64,000 bases of DNA, from NCBI RefSeq assembly GCF_012273895.1, contig NC_052121.1:2418001-2482000 (forward strand), given 5' to 3'. Below, piece after piece: positions 28,451-38,454 of this stretch. This DNA comes from Zerene cesonia. Its lineage: Eukaryota > Arthropoda > Insecta > Lepidoptera > Pieridae. Made by a program: the position numbers and the translations under genes. The notes beneath the pieces were generated by a model. That model did not search any database. It was not told the origin of the DNA and saw only the letters and a program-made list of their open reading frames with translations. Numbering within the stretch: the stretch's first letter is position 1; every line of letters begins with the position of its first letter.

Positions 28451-28562
28451 CTATGGTATCACCGGTGTCTTCATCATCACCCACTTCCACGCAGCGAATC
28501 GAAAACGGCGGTTTCAGGTGTGCAAAGCCGAGCACGGGCGGTTTCGAACATGATGTCACGAA
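28451..28562 (-). CDS. UBE3B: UBE3B exon 18
   Basis: Residues 984-1021. Reads FVTSCSKPPVLGFAHLKPPF, then SIRCVEVGDDEDTGDTIG, at the hinge and start of the HECT C-lobe. Donor GTAAAA. Ends in phase 1. Confidence 0.94.
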
Positions 28563-28763
28563 CTGTGAATATAAATTGGCATTTATCGTGATTTACTTTT
28601 GATAACCTCAAACGAAAAACGTTACAGTAAAGAAAATTTTCTATGACATATACATTTTTTGAAGAATTAAAATTAAAAGTTTACATGTAATATAATAGTA
28701 ACCGTAGAGCCCCCTCTACCTCCGGCTAGTACCCCCCATACAGACCACGCTCTACATTACTGT

Positions 28764-29763
28764 NNNNNNNNNNNNNNNNNNNNNNNNNNNNNNNNNNNNN
28801 NNNNNNNNNNNNNNNNNNNNNNNNNNNNNNNNNNNNNNNNNNNNNNNNNNNNNNNNNNNNNNNNNNNNNNNNNNNNNNNNNNNNNNNNNNNNNNNNNNNN
28901 NNNNNNNNNNNNNNNNNNNNNNNNNNNNNNNNNNNNNNNNNNNNNNNNNNNNNNNNNNNNNNNNNNNNNNNNNNNNNNNNNNNNNNNNNNNNNNNNNNNN
29001 NNNNNNNNNNNNNNNNNNNNNNNNNNNNNNNNNNNNNNNNNNNNNNNNNNNNNNNNNNNNNNNNNNNNNNNNNNNNNNNNNNNNNNNNNNNNNNNNNNNN
29101 NNNNNNNNNNNNNNNNNNNNNNNNNNNNNNNNNNNNNNNNNNNNNNNNNNNNNNNNNNNNNNNNNNNNNNNNNNNNNNNNNNNNNNNNNNNNNNNNNNNN
29201 NNNNNNNNNNNNNNNNNNNNNNNNNNNNNNNNNNNNNNNNNNNNNNNNNNNNNNNNNNNNNNNNNNNNNNNNNNNNNNNNNNNNNNNNNNNNNNNNNNNN
29301 NNNNNNNNNNNNNNNNNNNNNNNNNNNNNNNNNNNNNNNNNNNNNNNNNNNNNNNNNNNNNNNNNNNNNNNNNNNNNNNNNNNNNNNNNNNNNNNNNNNN
29401 NNNNNNNNNNNNNNNNNNNNNNNNNNNNNNNNNNNNNNNNNNNNNNNNNNNNNNNNNNNNNNNNNNNNNNNNNNNNNNNNNNNNNNNNNNNNNNNNNNNN
29501 NNNNNNNNNNNNNNNNNNNNNNNNNNNNNNNNNNNNNNNNNNNNNNNNNNNNNNNNNNNNNNNNNNNNNNNNNNNNNNNNNNNNNNNNNNNNNNNNNNNN
29601 NNNNNNNNNNNNNNNNNNNNNNNNNNNNNNNNNNNNNNNNNNNNNNNNNNNNNNNNNNNNNNNNNNNNNNNNNNNNNNNNNNNNNNNNNNNNNNNNNNNN
29701 NNNNNNNNNNNNNNNNNNNNNNNNNNNNNNNNNNNNNNNNNNNNNNNNNNNNNNNNNNNNNNN
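28764..29763. other. 1000-N assembly gap in UBE3B intron 16/exon 17/intron 17
   Basis: Exactly 1000 N, so a placeholder and not a measured length. Left of it is UBE3B intron 17. Right of it is the interior of a LINE open frame. The true content should include UBE3B exon 17 and the remainder of that LINE. Confidence 0.97.
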
Positions 29764-30088
29764 GATAGATTCTGTTTATTTCGCAATTTTCTATAGTAAT
29801 GCCCAATTCTTCAACGAAACATGTTTTTATGTAATTCATTAAATCCAGTGTCGACTGCTCCTTTTCCGGTAACCCATGAATAATTATATTATTGCTTTTC
29901 CTCTCTCGCTCTAGGGACTCCACCTTCTTTTCCAGCTTTTCTACTTTAAGTTTCAACATATGATTTTCTTCTACAACGGGTTTTAACTTTTCTTCCATCT
30001 TTACAAGCAATGTATTCGTTAGTTCTGTTGTTTGATTTTGCATTTCGATCTTCATCTTGTCGAAAAATAGTTGAAATTGTTCGTCCAT
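29764..30088 (-). mobile_element. RTE-type LINE, 5' part of the ORF (truncated by gap)
   Basis: The ORF starts at 30088 with MDEQFQLFFDKMKIEMQ, followed by a coiled coil (about residues 25-65, heptads rich in Lys, Glu and Leu) and the block RKSNNIIIHGLPEKE. It runs open for 108 residues into the gap. A coiled coil plus 'NNIIIHGL' is typical of the N-terminal region of lepidopteran RTE-clade LINE proteins such as HmRTE, by recollection of the family. No stop or frameshift is visible, so the copy is not old. The matching 3' part is at 56459-57296. Confidence 0.8.
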
Positions 30089-30205
30089 CCTTTTTTTTTG
30101 TTATTATTATTATTATTTATTTTCTTATTATTATTTATTTATTTATTTTATTTTATTTTATTTTATTTTATTTTTTTATTTATTTTATTTATCTATTTTT
30201 TATAT
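30089..30205. repeat. (TTATT/TTAT)n low-complexity tract
   Basis: A pure A/T run of TTATT, TTTA and TTTTA units abutting the LINE start codon. It lies upstream of the LINE on the minus strand, and may be either the insertion target or part of a repeat tail. Confidence 0.8.
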
Positions 30206-30565
30206 ATAGCAACACTAAGGTTATGCGACTGTTCTTGACATTATATATATTATATTACATTCTCTTAAATTATAAAGTTCATTAATCTTTTAGTACATAT
30301 CATGAAATGTTTCAAAGTATTTAATATCGTCATAAGTAAAGAAATAAAACTAAATATTGTGTGTTTTGTATTATTAAAGTTACTTTTTGAATCAACTTAA
30401 AGATGATAAAAACAGAATAAAAACAATTCTGTAACGACTTCTGAGATATCATTATATTTTTAATCAAGTAACATAAAATGAGAAACAATATATGATATAC
30501 CATAAATCATAATATATACTGACCCAAAAACATATGTGTAATTAACATTAACAATTAAGACATAC

Positions 30566-30695
30566 CTCCGGCGTAGAAAACAACGACAGCCACTCGGGAT
30601 TAATTATAGCCCGAAATCCCTTTATAAAAGCATTCGTTTGATCCTTGATCTGCGTGTGCATCCGGAAGTGAGCCATCAAATGTATGTAATTAATT
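30566..30695 (-). CDS. UBE3B: UBE3B exon 16
   Basis: Residues 885-928. Reads INYIHLMAHFRMHTQIKDQT and ends INPEWLSLFSTPE. In human UBE3B the next residues are LQRLISGDN. That continuation is absent from the adjacent downstream sequence and instead begins the exon at 55936-56100. Donor GTATG. Ends in phase 0. Confidence 0.94.
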
Positions 30696-31014
30696 CTGCA
30701 AATGAAACATTTACTATTTTAGTATGGGCTTAACTAATATATAAAGAGGGTTGTTTGAAAATCATTGTACTTAGTTTATTTATAAATAGCCAAATTAAGA
30801 GATAATTTAACAATTTTTATTTAAAAAAATCATCATTAATCAGTAATCATTTATTATTTATCCTGATCCCACACTTACTATCATTTTAATTGTTTTTTAT
30901 CCATAAAAAAAACAATACTGTAATTTCTATTTTAATATTTTTGCAGCCCGAAGAAAAAAAAGACTTAAGATATTTTATATTCATTGATAAATATAATATA
31001 AGGATATAACTAAC

Positions 31015-31130
31015 TTATTTTCATTGGTGACAGGTATAGCTTTGCCCCCGGGCACCAGCTCGTGTGTAACTATCTCCCCCAGTCGTTCCTCGTCCACCGA
31101 GAATGTTAGCTCCAAACTTGATATATCCCC
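31015..31130 (-). CDS. UBE3B: UBE3B exon 15
   Basis: Residues 847-885. Contains LELTFSVDEERLGEIVTHEL and VPGGKAIPVTNENK, matching the ELIPGGKTIPVTNENK block. Donor GTTAGT. Ends in phase 2. Confidence 0.93.
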
Positions 31131-31452
31131 CTGTTGAATGAAAGATTGACATTTATATATGTACTGATATGATACATTAATATTGTTTTGTACTTCTAAG
31201 GAACTTGTGCAATATTTTGTTTCGAGTCACCCTAGTTTCATTATAACTTAACTGTTATTCAAATTTATAAAATATTAACAGCAAATTGGAAAAAAGGATA
31301 AGAATTTAAATTTTGATGATTGTAAAAAAAATTACCATATAAGTACAATAAGCGCATAAAAACTTTTACATCTGTTCTATACTTTTTAAAATAGCATTAC
31401 AATTCCAATGTTGCAAGAAATAAAAAAAAAAAATACAGTATTATAAATTAAC

Positions 31453-31599
31453 CTGAAAATGTTTGATATACGTGAGACTTCTATACAAGTCTCTATCGAG
31501 TGAGGGCAGTTCGTCAATCCAACTGTACAGTGCCTGCTGAGTCTGCCCCAGCACTTGGCTCAGGAAAAACGATGCGAACGGCACATCTACTACTATCCC
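31453..31599 (-). CDS. UBE3B: UBE3B exon 14
   Basis: Residues 798-846 (49 codons, phase 0 at both ends). Contains GIVVDVPFASFFLSQVLGQ and DELPSLDRDLYRSLTYIK, the HECT N-lobe E2-binding region by family knowledge. Donor GTTAAT. Confidence 0.94.
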
Positions 31600-31880
31600 C
31601 TGTAATATATTATCATGAGAGTTATAGTGCAATGTTAATGCAATTTTGGACCTTATAAGTCTAGATATAAAGATAATTTTTGAATGATAATTGAATGTGT
31701 AGAACAAGTTAGGGTATTATTTAAAATTGCAAAAATATATTAACTTTCAAGGACATGTATACTGTAAAAAAAATACATTTATAAAAAATTCCAAAATAAA
31801 ATTTATAAAAAATTAATATTCAAGAGTATTCCTTCGAAATGTTTATTTAGAATCGACATAGTCACTAGGAACGTATTTAC

Positions 31881-32044
31881 CTCATACACTGCTTTGCCGA
31901 GCATTCTTCCAATGAATTCAAATAGCTGCAGATGATTTTCTTGGAGGCATGAAGTCGGTGATGGGTACAATCTCTCCTCGCTCGTCACACGGAATAAATT
32001 CAGCGAGGGGTCGAACACCCGCTTGATAGTTTCTTCTAAAAATT
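31881..32044 (-). CDS. UBE3B: UBE3B exon 13
   Basis: Residues 743-797. Contains EFLEETIKRVFDPSLNLF, RLYPSPTS and LFEFIGRMLGKAVYE, all HECT N-lobe signatures. Donor GTAAAT. Ends in phase 0. Confidence 0.94.
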
Positions 32045-32370
32045 CTGTGAAAATAGAAATATATATAGTTGAACAATTGTCGGGAAGAATTCAAAATGGA
32101 CACATAGCTTACTAATTCTAGTGGGTCTATCCTTAAATACTTTAACAATATCTAGGATTTTAATTCGGTTCTCAGAGCTAATAAAAGGTACATTTAAGAC
32201 AGTGTCAAAAGCACATAACTATTCACATCTGCTAGTGCTAGCAGGACCTTTAGTGTGACGGTAGTGAAACGGTGTCATGCGCTTAACGTGTTACCACCAT
32301 CAGCCAATACTCGATTGTGCGGCTGTATGACCGCATTGAGTGACGTCGCTGATGCTCGAACACGCCGCCC

Positions 32371-32690
32371 TGCACCTAAACACAGCAGCACTACAACAGC
32401 ACACAAGGTGTGTTTGTGTTAAAGTGGCTCTGAAACCCGCTGCACCTAAACATTCAAAGCTTTTCTCCACCAGCCGCGGCGCGCGTTCAAGTGTACACGA
32501 GGTGAATGACCCTTGAGCCAGTTACCCTGCACCTAAACATCGGAAGCGTATCTCCACTATCCGCGACGCGCATGTACACAAGATGAGTGGCTCTGGAACC
32601 CGCTGCACCTAAACACGTAAATCTTATTTCCAGTATCCGCACCGTGCATGCAGCAGTACACAAGGTGAGCGCGCTGCACCTAAACACCTA
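32371..32690. repeat. Degenerate minisatellite in UBE3B intron 12
   Basis: The core 'tgcacctaaaca' occurs five times, starting at 32371, 32441, 32528, 32604 and 32675, spaced 70, 87, 76 and 71 bases. Between cores the unit carries related 'atctccactatccgc', 'gcatg' and 'tacacaaggtgagtggctct' blocks. It is GC-richer than other introns of the gene and abuts exon 12. Confidence 0.75.
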
Positions 32691-32739
32691 TAAAGCGTAC
32701 TCGTATCAAGCTGTATGTGGCGGGGCGAGTGTAAGCGAC

Positions 32740-32938
32740 CTTTGAAGACGCCGTCCTGGTCGATGCCCGCCTCGTCCAGCCCCTGCTCGTTGACGAAGCG
32801 CACGCGCACGACGGCGCGCAGCGCGCGGCTGGGCAGCGCGGCCAGCTGCCGGTAGCCGTCCTCCACCAGCCGCGCGCGCCGCACCGTCACCAGCGTCGAG
32901 CGCCCGCCGCACGCGCGCTCCGTCAGCCCCAGCACCAC
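32740..32938 (-). CDS. UBE3B: UBE3B exon 12 (start of HECT domain)
   Basis: Residues 677-743. Contains RARLVEDGYRQL and VNEQGLDEAGIDQDGVFK, the entry to the HECT N-lobe. Far more GC- and CpG-rich than exons 1-11, with runs of GCG codons. The donor is AAAG|GTCGCT, canonical only in GT, but both phase and homology require it. A 25-N gap (32990-33014) lies 51 bases upstream of the acceptor. Confidence 0.9.
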
Positions 32939-32989
32939 CTGCCCGGCACACACACGACACACTCTTATATACAACTAGTTATATATATA

Positions 32990-33014
32990 NNNNNNNNNNN
33001 NNNNNNNNNNNNNN
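32990..33014. other. 25-N assembly gap
   Basis: Twenty-five N between a TA dinucleotide run and 'tgtgtgttctgcc', inside UBE3B intron 11. Its size differs from the 1000-N scaffold gaps, so it arose in a different assembly step. No coding exon is missing here, since phases across exons 11 and 12 agree. Confidence 0.9.
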
Positions 33015-33017
33015 TGT

Positions 33018-33172
33018 GTGTTCTGCCTTACTGTTATCATTTATGGGTATGAAAAATAAATTTTGGCCGATTCTCAGACCTTACCGATATGCACAAAAAA
33101 TTTCATGAGAATCGGTCCAGCCGTTTCGGAGGATTATGGTAACTAACATTGTGACACGAGAATTATATATAT
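33018..33172 (+). repeat. Dispersed lepidopteran repeat, family D
   Basis: Contains 'gccgattctcagaccttacc', 'aaaatttcatgagaatcggt' and 'gtgacacgagaatt', ending in a TA run. A second, internally deleted copy is at 34069-34167. It is non-coding and resembles the short 3' ends of lepidopteran LINE/SINE elements. Confidence 0.6.
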
Positions 33173-33180
33173 ATATAAAT

Positions 33181-33475
33181 ATAAATATATATTGGTATAG
33201 GATCTGGTGGATCGCGCGTTGGTAAGCGCTCAGCACCGCTCATAAACATTTGCAGCGCATAGACTATGTGCCTGTGTAAATGGATTGGCAACTTTGCTGG
33301 ATAGGGGATAAGGAAAGGATTGATGGAGAAAATAATAAAGGCTAAAGGACCAAGAAGGGTAATGAAAAGGTTAAGGGGCCTCCGACTCCTGCACTCAACA
33401 AACGAAACACAGTAGCATGCTACTATCACGCCGATCTTCTGTGGAGGTGGGGTACCTTCGATATATTTAGAAATC
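33181..33475 (-). repeat. Dispersed repeat, family F
   Basis: Contains 'gcatagactatgtgcctgtg', 'ggaaaggattgatggag', 'gcctccgactcctgcactca' and 'acgccgatcttctgtg'. The block 'gataa..aaaggattga..ggag' recurs at 56135-56350. The 88-codon open frame across it is incidental. Orientation is arbitrary. Confidence 0.55.
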
Positions 33476-33797
33476 CATAACAGTTGATTTTACCTGACTC
33501 TTTCAAATTACAATAAATACCTTATTGCTTAACTTGGATCATTTAAATTCACAGATCAACACCTTTAACACGCGTCACAAAACCGTGCTAAGCCGATCCT
33601 TTTGTAAATCTTGTATCGCATAATATAATAGTAAAAAGACAGTACAAACATTGTTGTATTTATAATATTTAATTACTTCATGCGTCATTTCATATTGTTT
33701 TTCACTGCAATAGATGTATTTTCATATTTGCTGAATTTATTATCACACCCATGTGATAAAAAGACAACATTCAATAAAACTTTACGAGAACACTTAC

Positions 33798-33878
33798 CTT
33801 TTCATCAGCCACGGCTCTTCTGAACAACCTCACTCGTTCCCCATGAGCGATCATGTGTGGAGTCTTTTGCACCAGGAC
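33798..33878 (-). CDS. UBE3B: UBE3B exon 11
   Basis: Residues 650-676 (27 codons, phase 0 at both ends). Reads VLVQKTPHMIAHGERVRLF, then RRAVADEK, the counterpart of ILQYIPHVIPHKNRVLLFR. Donor GTAAGT. Too short to stand out as an open frame. Confidence 0.9.
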
Positions 33879-34068
33879 CTGTATACAACAATTATATATG
33901 GTTACAGTGTAAGTTGACCTATACCCGTTAAGGGCGTGTATGGATATGAACGTTTTTGACTGATTTGACCATAAAACAACCTATACAAAAACAAACCATA
34001 TTCAAGATATGAATTTTCATTGTTTTCTTTTCCGTTACGATTTTCAGCTATAAGCTGAATATATATAT

Positions 34069-34167
34069 TACTAGCTGCACCAGGCAAACGTTGTTCTGCC
34101 TTGCTCTTATCATTTAGGTGAGGAGTATGGCAACGAAAACTGTGACACGACAATTTTATATATTAGA
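34069..34167 (+). repeat. Family D repeat, internally deleted
   Basis: Opens 'actagctgcaccaggcaaac', keeps 'ttgttctgccttgctcttat' and the terminal 'gtgacacgacaattttatat', but lacks the middle block of the copy at 33018-33172. A family B copy follows directly. Confidence 0.6.
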
Positions 34168-34383
34168 CTAGCTGCGCCCCGCCCCGGTTTCACCCGCGTA
34201 AGTCCGTATCCCGTAAGAATATCCGGATAAAAAGTTGCCTATATGTTATTCCAGTTGTCTACGTACCAAATTTCATTGCAATCGGTTCAGTAGTTTTTGC
34301 GTGAAAGAGCAACAAACACACACACATCCTTACAAACTTTCGCATTTATTATATCAGTAGGAAGTAGGATATTAGTAGGATAG
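34168..34383 (+). repeat. Family B repeat in UBE3B intron 10
   Basis: Opens 'actagctgcgccccgccccg' and ends in 'agtaggatattagtagga'. Intact in order relative to copies at 45518 and 47001. Confidence 0.75.
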
Positions 34384-34410
34384 AATGTGATAGTGTGATT
34401 ATTTCATCAC

Positions 34411-34583
34411 CTGTTGCGGTTTCTTGCCCTTCTCCAAGTCGGCCATAAAGTGCGAATCCCGTATGTCCCTCACGAGCCAGTGTCCCGCGGGCGTGTACGA
34501 GCGGCGGCAGTCGCGCCGGTACAGCACCAGCAGTAGCGTGTGAAGGGATCTGAATACCTCGTTGCTTTGGATGTTTTTGAGAT
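34411..34583 (-). CDS. UBE3B: UBE3B exon 10
   Basis: Residues 592-649. Contains LHTLLLVLYRRDCRRSYTP and GHWLVRD, the DCRRRFTPEDHWLRKD block. Weak but canonical donor GTGATG. Ends in phase 0. Confidence 0.92.
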
Positions 34584-34945
34584 CTAAAATATGAAAACAG
34601 GTTTACAGTTTTCTGATATTGCCTATATTCTCTATGAGAATTATATGCAAATTAGTAGTAATAAAATGTTTTACTTGCAGATAAATAATACAATGACTTT
34701 GAAGAAGAATATCGTATGGACAAACATGGCCTAGTAATATATATAATGTTATGTGTAAAATAACAAAACATCCCAAATTTTGTTATTTACCCCTTTTTTC
34801 AACCAAGAAAATCTTATTAAAAAAAGATTTTTTTTTTTGCAAAACAAGTAAAGTCAATTGCTATAATTTTTTTATAAAAACAAACACTGCAGTATACTGA
34901 AGTGTACAATGTACATTATATATAATGTGATACACAAAAACTTAC

Positions 34946-35064
34946 CAAATAATTGTCCAATGATGGATTTGTATATAAACATGTTCAAAAACAATGACAT
35001 GTTGACATAGTCTTGTAGCTTAAACGGTTCCTGCTTTTCATACATTTCCATATCATCAAGTATT
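34946..35064 (-). CDS. UBE3B: UBE3B exon 9
   Basis: Residues 552-592. Contains ILDDMEMYEKQEPFKLQDY, aligning with ILDDIEVYEEQISFKLEEL. Donor GTAAGT. Ends in phase 1. Confidence 0.91.
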
Positions 35065-35283
35065 CTGAAATATCACGTTTTTTAAAGTCTACCCGTATCA
35101 TACTCGAGTAAAATCAAACTCGACAACACACTAAGTATTTAAATATTAATAGCTATGCCTATCTTCACAATAAATGAACATAATTATGTTTATCTTCCTT
35201 TAATTACTATGTTCGTAATTTTACTATGTGTAATATATAATATGTATATAATACGTAATTTATAGTAGATAATAAATACTCAC

Positions 35284-35455
35284 GTTACATAATGGGTCAT
35301 ACAATCAGCAAATAATATGAGCATTTGAAACTCCGGCGCCGACGATTTTGTATTAACGGCCAATAAATCAAGGAAAGCTTTCAATCCACTGTTTGGTCCC
35401 AACGTACATAGGAATTGCCATAGCGAGTATAAAATTTCGTCTTGATTGCATAGGC
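35284..35455 (-). CDS. UBE3B: UBE3B exon 8
   Basis: Residues 495-552. Contains LWQFLCTLGPNSGLKAFLDL and MLILFADCMTHYV, matching [21 protein letters not shown]. Donor GTGAGT. Ends in phase 2. Confidence 0.92.
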
Positions 35456-35492
35456 CTGTAATAATAAAACAATATAGTTTTGAAATATATTT

Positions 35493-35662
35493 CACTAGCT
35501 GTCCGCCCCGCTTCGCCCGTGGTACATATAAAGCCTAAATTCTCCCTCAATACTTTTATTGTAGGGCATCTAAAACTGAAAGAATTCAAAACAGACCAAT
35601 AGTTCCTGAGATTAGCACGTTCAAACAAATAAACGAACAAACTCTTCAGCTTTATAATATAT
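35493..35662 (-). repeat. Family A repeat in UBE3B intron 7
   Basis: Plus-strand text opens 'actagctgtccgccccgctt' and closes 'actcttcagctttataatat', the reverse of family A. A second, more diverged copy occupies about 35770-35926 and ends 'atactattagtgtagatg'. Confidence 0.65.
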
Positions 35663-35769
35663 AGCTGTCCAGTTGAATATCTGAATTATTGCGATTAGAG
35701 TTATATATTTGAGTTTAAATAATATCAAACGTTTGGATGTTTCAATAAAGATATGTTACGGAACCCTAC

Positions 35770-35926
35770 TTTTTTCCAAAATAAAATATAGTCTATGTTA
35801 CTCGTGGATAATGTAGCTTTCGAATGGTGAAAGAATTTTTAAAATCGGTCCAGTATTTTTTGAGACTATTCATTACAACCAAACAAACAAACAAAGTTTT
35901 CCTCTTTATACTATTAGTGTAGATGA
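35770..35926 (-). repeat. Family A repeat, second diverged copy in UBE3B intron 7
   Basis: Shares 'tgtagctttcgaatggtgaa', 'aaaatcggtcca' and the end 'tttatactattagtgtagat' with the reversed family A copies. The left edge is unclear. Confidence 0.5.
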
Positions 35927-36366
35927 AAGTCTGTGTACAGAAACAATTTTCATATTACAAACCTTGCTTTTCATAAAATAATGACACTATTGCCTTGGAA
36001 CAATTTTCCAATGATATATAAAATATTGTAGATTTTTTACCATTTATATACATAGAAAATTATAAATTGAGTAATAATTTTAATCAGAAATTACATATAT
36101 TTACAGTGGAGTATTTAAAGAATTCTCCACAATGAATTTAAATCAGTTATGTGAATTAGTATCTGATGACTTGGTGCCCATAAATAGGGCGATCGATGGT
36201 AATAAAAAAAAAGACTCAAGGAATATAAGTCATTGTATGGCCCGTAACCCCATGTTAATGCGAAGTCTTTGTCATAGAGTACATTCTAATATGGACGGAC
36301 GTAGAGCCGCATGACAACTACTGTTTTTCTCACATTTAAATGAGTTTATAACGAAATACATATTAC

Positions 36367-36491
36367 CTGTCAATATATCAAGTTTGACCTGAGTCATAGT
36401 TTGTAAAGCTGTGTGATACATTGAGCAAATTAATGCGACCTTTGTGCAGTCCGGCGAGCCCAACTTTCTGTAGCTTTTATTTGAGCTACCT
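36367..36491 (-). CDS. UBE3B: UBE3B exon 7
   Basis: Residues 453-495. Contains CSMYHTALQTMTQVKLDILT, the counterpart of VLYQTSLTTLTQIRLQILT. Donor GTAATA. Ends in phase 1. Confidence 0.91.
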
Positions 36492-36720
36492 CTGAAATAA
36501 AATGGAATTCGAAATAAGTATGACATGCTACCTATTTCAGTGGTTTTTTTTTTATATCTTTATTTACTTAACTTTAAATAATAACATATTGTACTTATCA
36601 TAATAACTCACACACAACACTTTAATGAATGCAAATAATTCAATCAATTGCAAGTTTTTTTTTTAAATTGCAAAACTTTTACAAAAATAAACATGTTTTA
36701 TGATGTACAAAAAATTATTG

Positions 36721-36770
36721 TCATCAGCCCACATATGTTCCAACTGCTGGGATCCAGGCCTCTTATGAGG
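36721..36770 (-). repeat. Tail fragment of a SINE/LINE
   Basis: On the minus strand reads 'aaaatcctcataagaggcct' followed by 'ggatcccagcagttggaac', the terminal block of the SINE at 14675-14958. The rest is missing. Confidence 0.6.
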
Positions 36771-36856
36771 ATTTTTATTATTATTTTTTTTTTACAAACA
36801 TTTATTAGATGTTGCCAATCGCCCTGATTGTCAATATTATCTGAACTAAGCCTCAC

Positions 36857-37182
36857 CTATTTGTTCTAGCCTCAATGGCTCTCCGTATAAATGCTGCTGG
36901 GTTATTTAATTGCACCGGAGATGATTGTTGAGAGGGACCCGCTCCCTCCTCTGCAGAAATGCCACCCTCCAGCATTTCCTTTAGCGGTATGGCCAATAGC
37001 TTCTTCAGCAACGGTGCTCCCCATAGCAGAGACAGTTGGCTCCTTAGATTGCCCATAGCGGGAGGTAAATAAGCGTCGAAACCTTGCGAGAACCAGCCAA
37101 GTACCGGATGCCAGTTGCTGAGGTTTCCCTTCTTGCATACTACATACTGTTGACAGCTGTCCAGAAAACGAGTTGTGACAAG
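36857..37182 (-). CDS. UBE3B: UBE3B exon 6
   Basis: Residues 345-453. Contains KKGNLSNWHPVLGWFSQ and LWGAPLLKKLL, both diagnostic of UBE3B, then a Ser/Gln/Gly-rich linker. Donor GTGAGG. Ends in phase 2. Confidence 0.93.
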
Positions 37183-37314
37183 CTGAAATGGTTTTGACAC
37201 ATAGAATTAATATTGAAGAACTATATGGGCAGCTTTCATAGCTTCCTGATATTACGTTCTTTATACTAACTTTTGTTTTCGGCTTCAAACTCTTTAAATT
37301 CGAAGTAGTTTAAT

Positions 37315-37470
37315 AGATGTTATTATACATACAAACCTTCCTCTTGAATCACTCTATGTATAAAAAAAACCCCATGGAAATCCGTTGCGTAGTTTTAAAG
37401 ATTTAAGCATACGTAGGGACATTATGGACAGAAAAAGTGACTTTGTTTTATACTATGTAGTGATTTGTCT
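37315..37470 (+). repeat. Dispersed short repeat, family E
   Basis: Holds 'aaaccttcctcttgaatcac', 'cgttgcgtagttttaaagat' and a T-rich end, a pattern common to short insect interspersed repeats. Only one copy is seen here, so the call rests on resemblance. Confidence 0.4.
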
Positions 37471-37732
37471 TTTATAATGACAAATAAATAATATTTACAT
37501 CAGCTTAAATAGGCTCAATAGAATTACAATTTGGAACATTATCGCCAAGTGGCGGTCATAAAGCATTGAAAACATAAACGAACTGTTGACGAATACATAC
37601 GCAATTAAATAATTTTCCATCAAATTAATGACAATGCTGGCTGCATTATCAAAGTTTTCACTTATCAAATTACATATTAGAATTATTTAATAGAAGCACT
37701 TTTTAGCAATTAATTTCTCAATATATACTCAC

Positions 37733-37924
37733 CACAAAAGTTGGATAAAACGTATCCGACTGTGTGTGGTCCCGTTCAATATGCGCCAACTGGATAAGGT
37801 TTCCCAACAGACACAGAGCGTAGTTTCCTTCCAATGTATTGAATACAATTCGCATATTCTGATCTGCGCTCAGAAATTCGATCGACTTATCGAATAGTGC
37901 GTGAGTGCGGAATGTCGAAATAGA
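37733..37924 (-). CDS. UBE3B: UBE3B exon 5
   Basis: Residues 281-344 (64 codons, phase 0 at both ends). Contains LEGNYALCLLGNLIQLA, aligning with LEGCHTLCLMGNLLHL. Donor GTGAGT. Confidence 0.92.
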
Positions 37925-38265
37925 CTGTAATTATAACAAAATATTCCACATAAGTGTGGATAAGGAATGGATTTCGATTCATTCATACCCTTATAGGCCA
38001 GTGTATTTAATAAGGCAAATAACTTGTTGAAAATAATCTAATCTTTACATGTCAGTATATTTGCAAAGTATAAAATATATCAAAAAAGAAAATAAAGAAA
38101 TTTAATATTTGATGTCCAAAATGAATACAAAAACCAATCAGAAAATCAGAATGTAAAGACAAAACATTTTTTATTTATAATAAAAGATACTACAATCAAA
38201 CCCTTATTCACAAAACCAGCTACGGTTCTCAATTCAAGTTATTATTTTAGTTAACTTTTTCTTAC

Positions 38266-38454
38266 CTCTGGTGATATAAGTTGCATGTGATACACCAGTG
38301 TCGGAACGGAGAGTATTTGTATGATGAACATTGTCAGTAGTTTTTCAGAAAACTGCGCTGAGATCAGCGGGCGCAGCGCAAGTGCGACAATCGCTGATAG
38401 AGCTATGTTCTTGAGGCTGACTTTCTCGCGGCAAAGGCCTCGCAGGAGGAGCGA
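38266..38454 (-). CDS. UBE3B: UBE3B exon 4
   Basis: Residues 218-280 (63 codons, phase 0 at both ends). Contains LALRPLISAQFSEKLL and ILSVPTLVYH, matching the ALRPVIAAQFSDNL block. Donor GTAAGA. Confidence 0.92.

Noticed and set aside
28752..30088. Open frames of 344 and 443 codons across 28764-29763
   Set aside because: Their length comes from 1000 N read as open codons. Only 29764-30088 is real sequence, and it is the LINE N terminus.
32706..32960. 84-codon minus frame rich in Gly, Ala and Arg
   Set aside because: Out-of-frame shadow of UBE3B exon 12, caused by its GC-rich codons.
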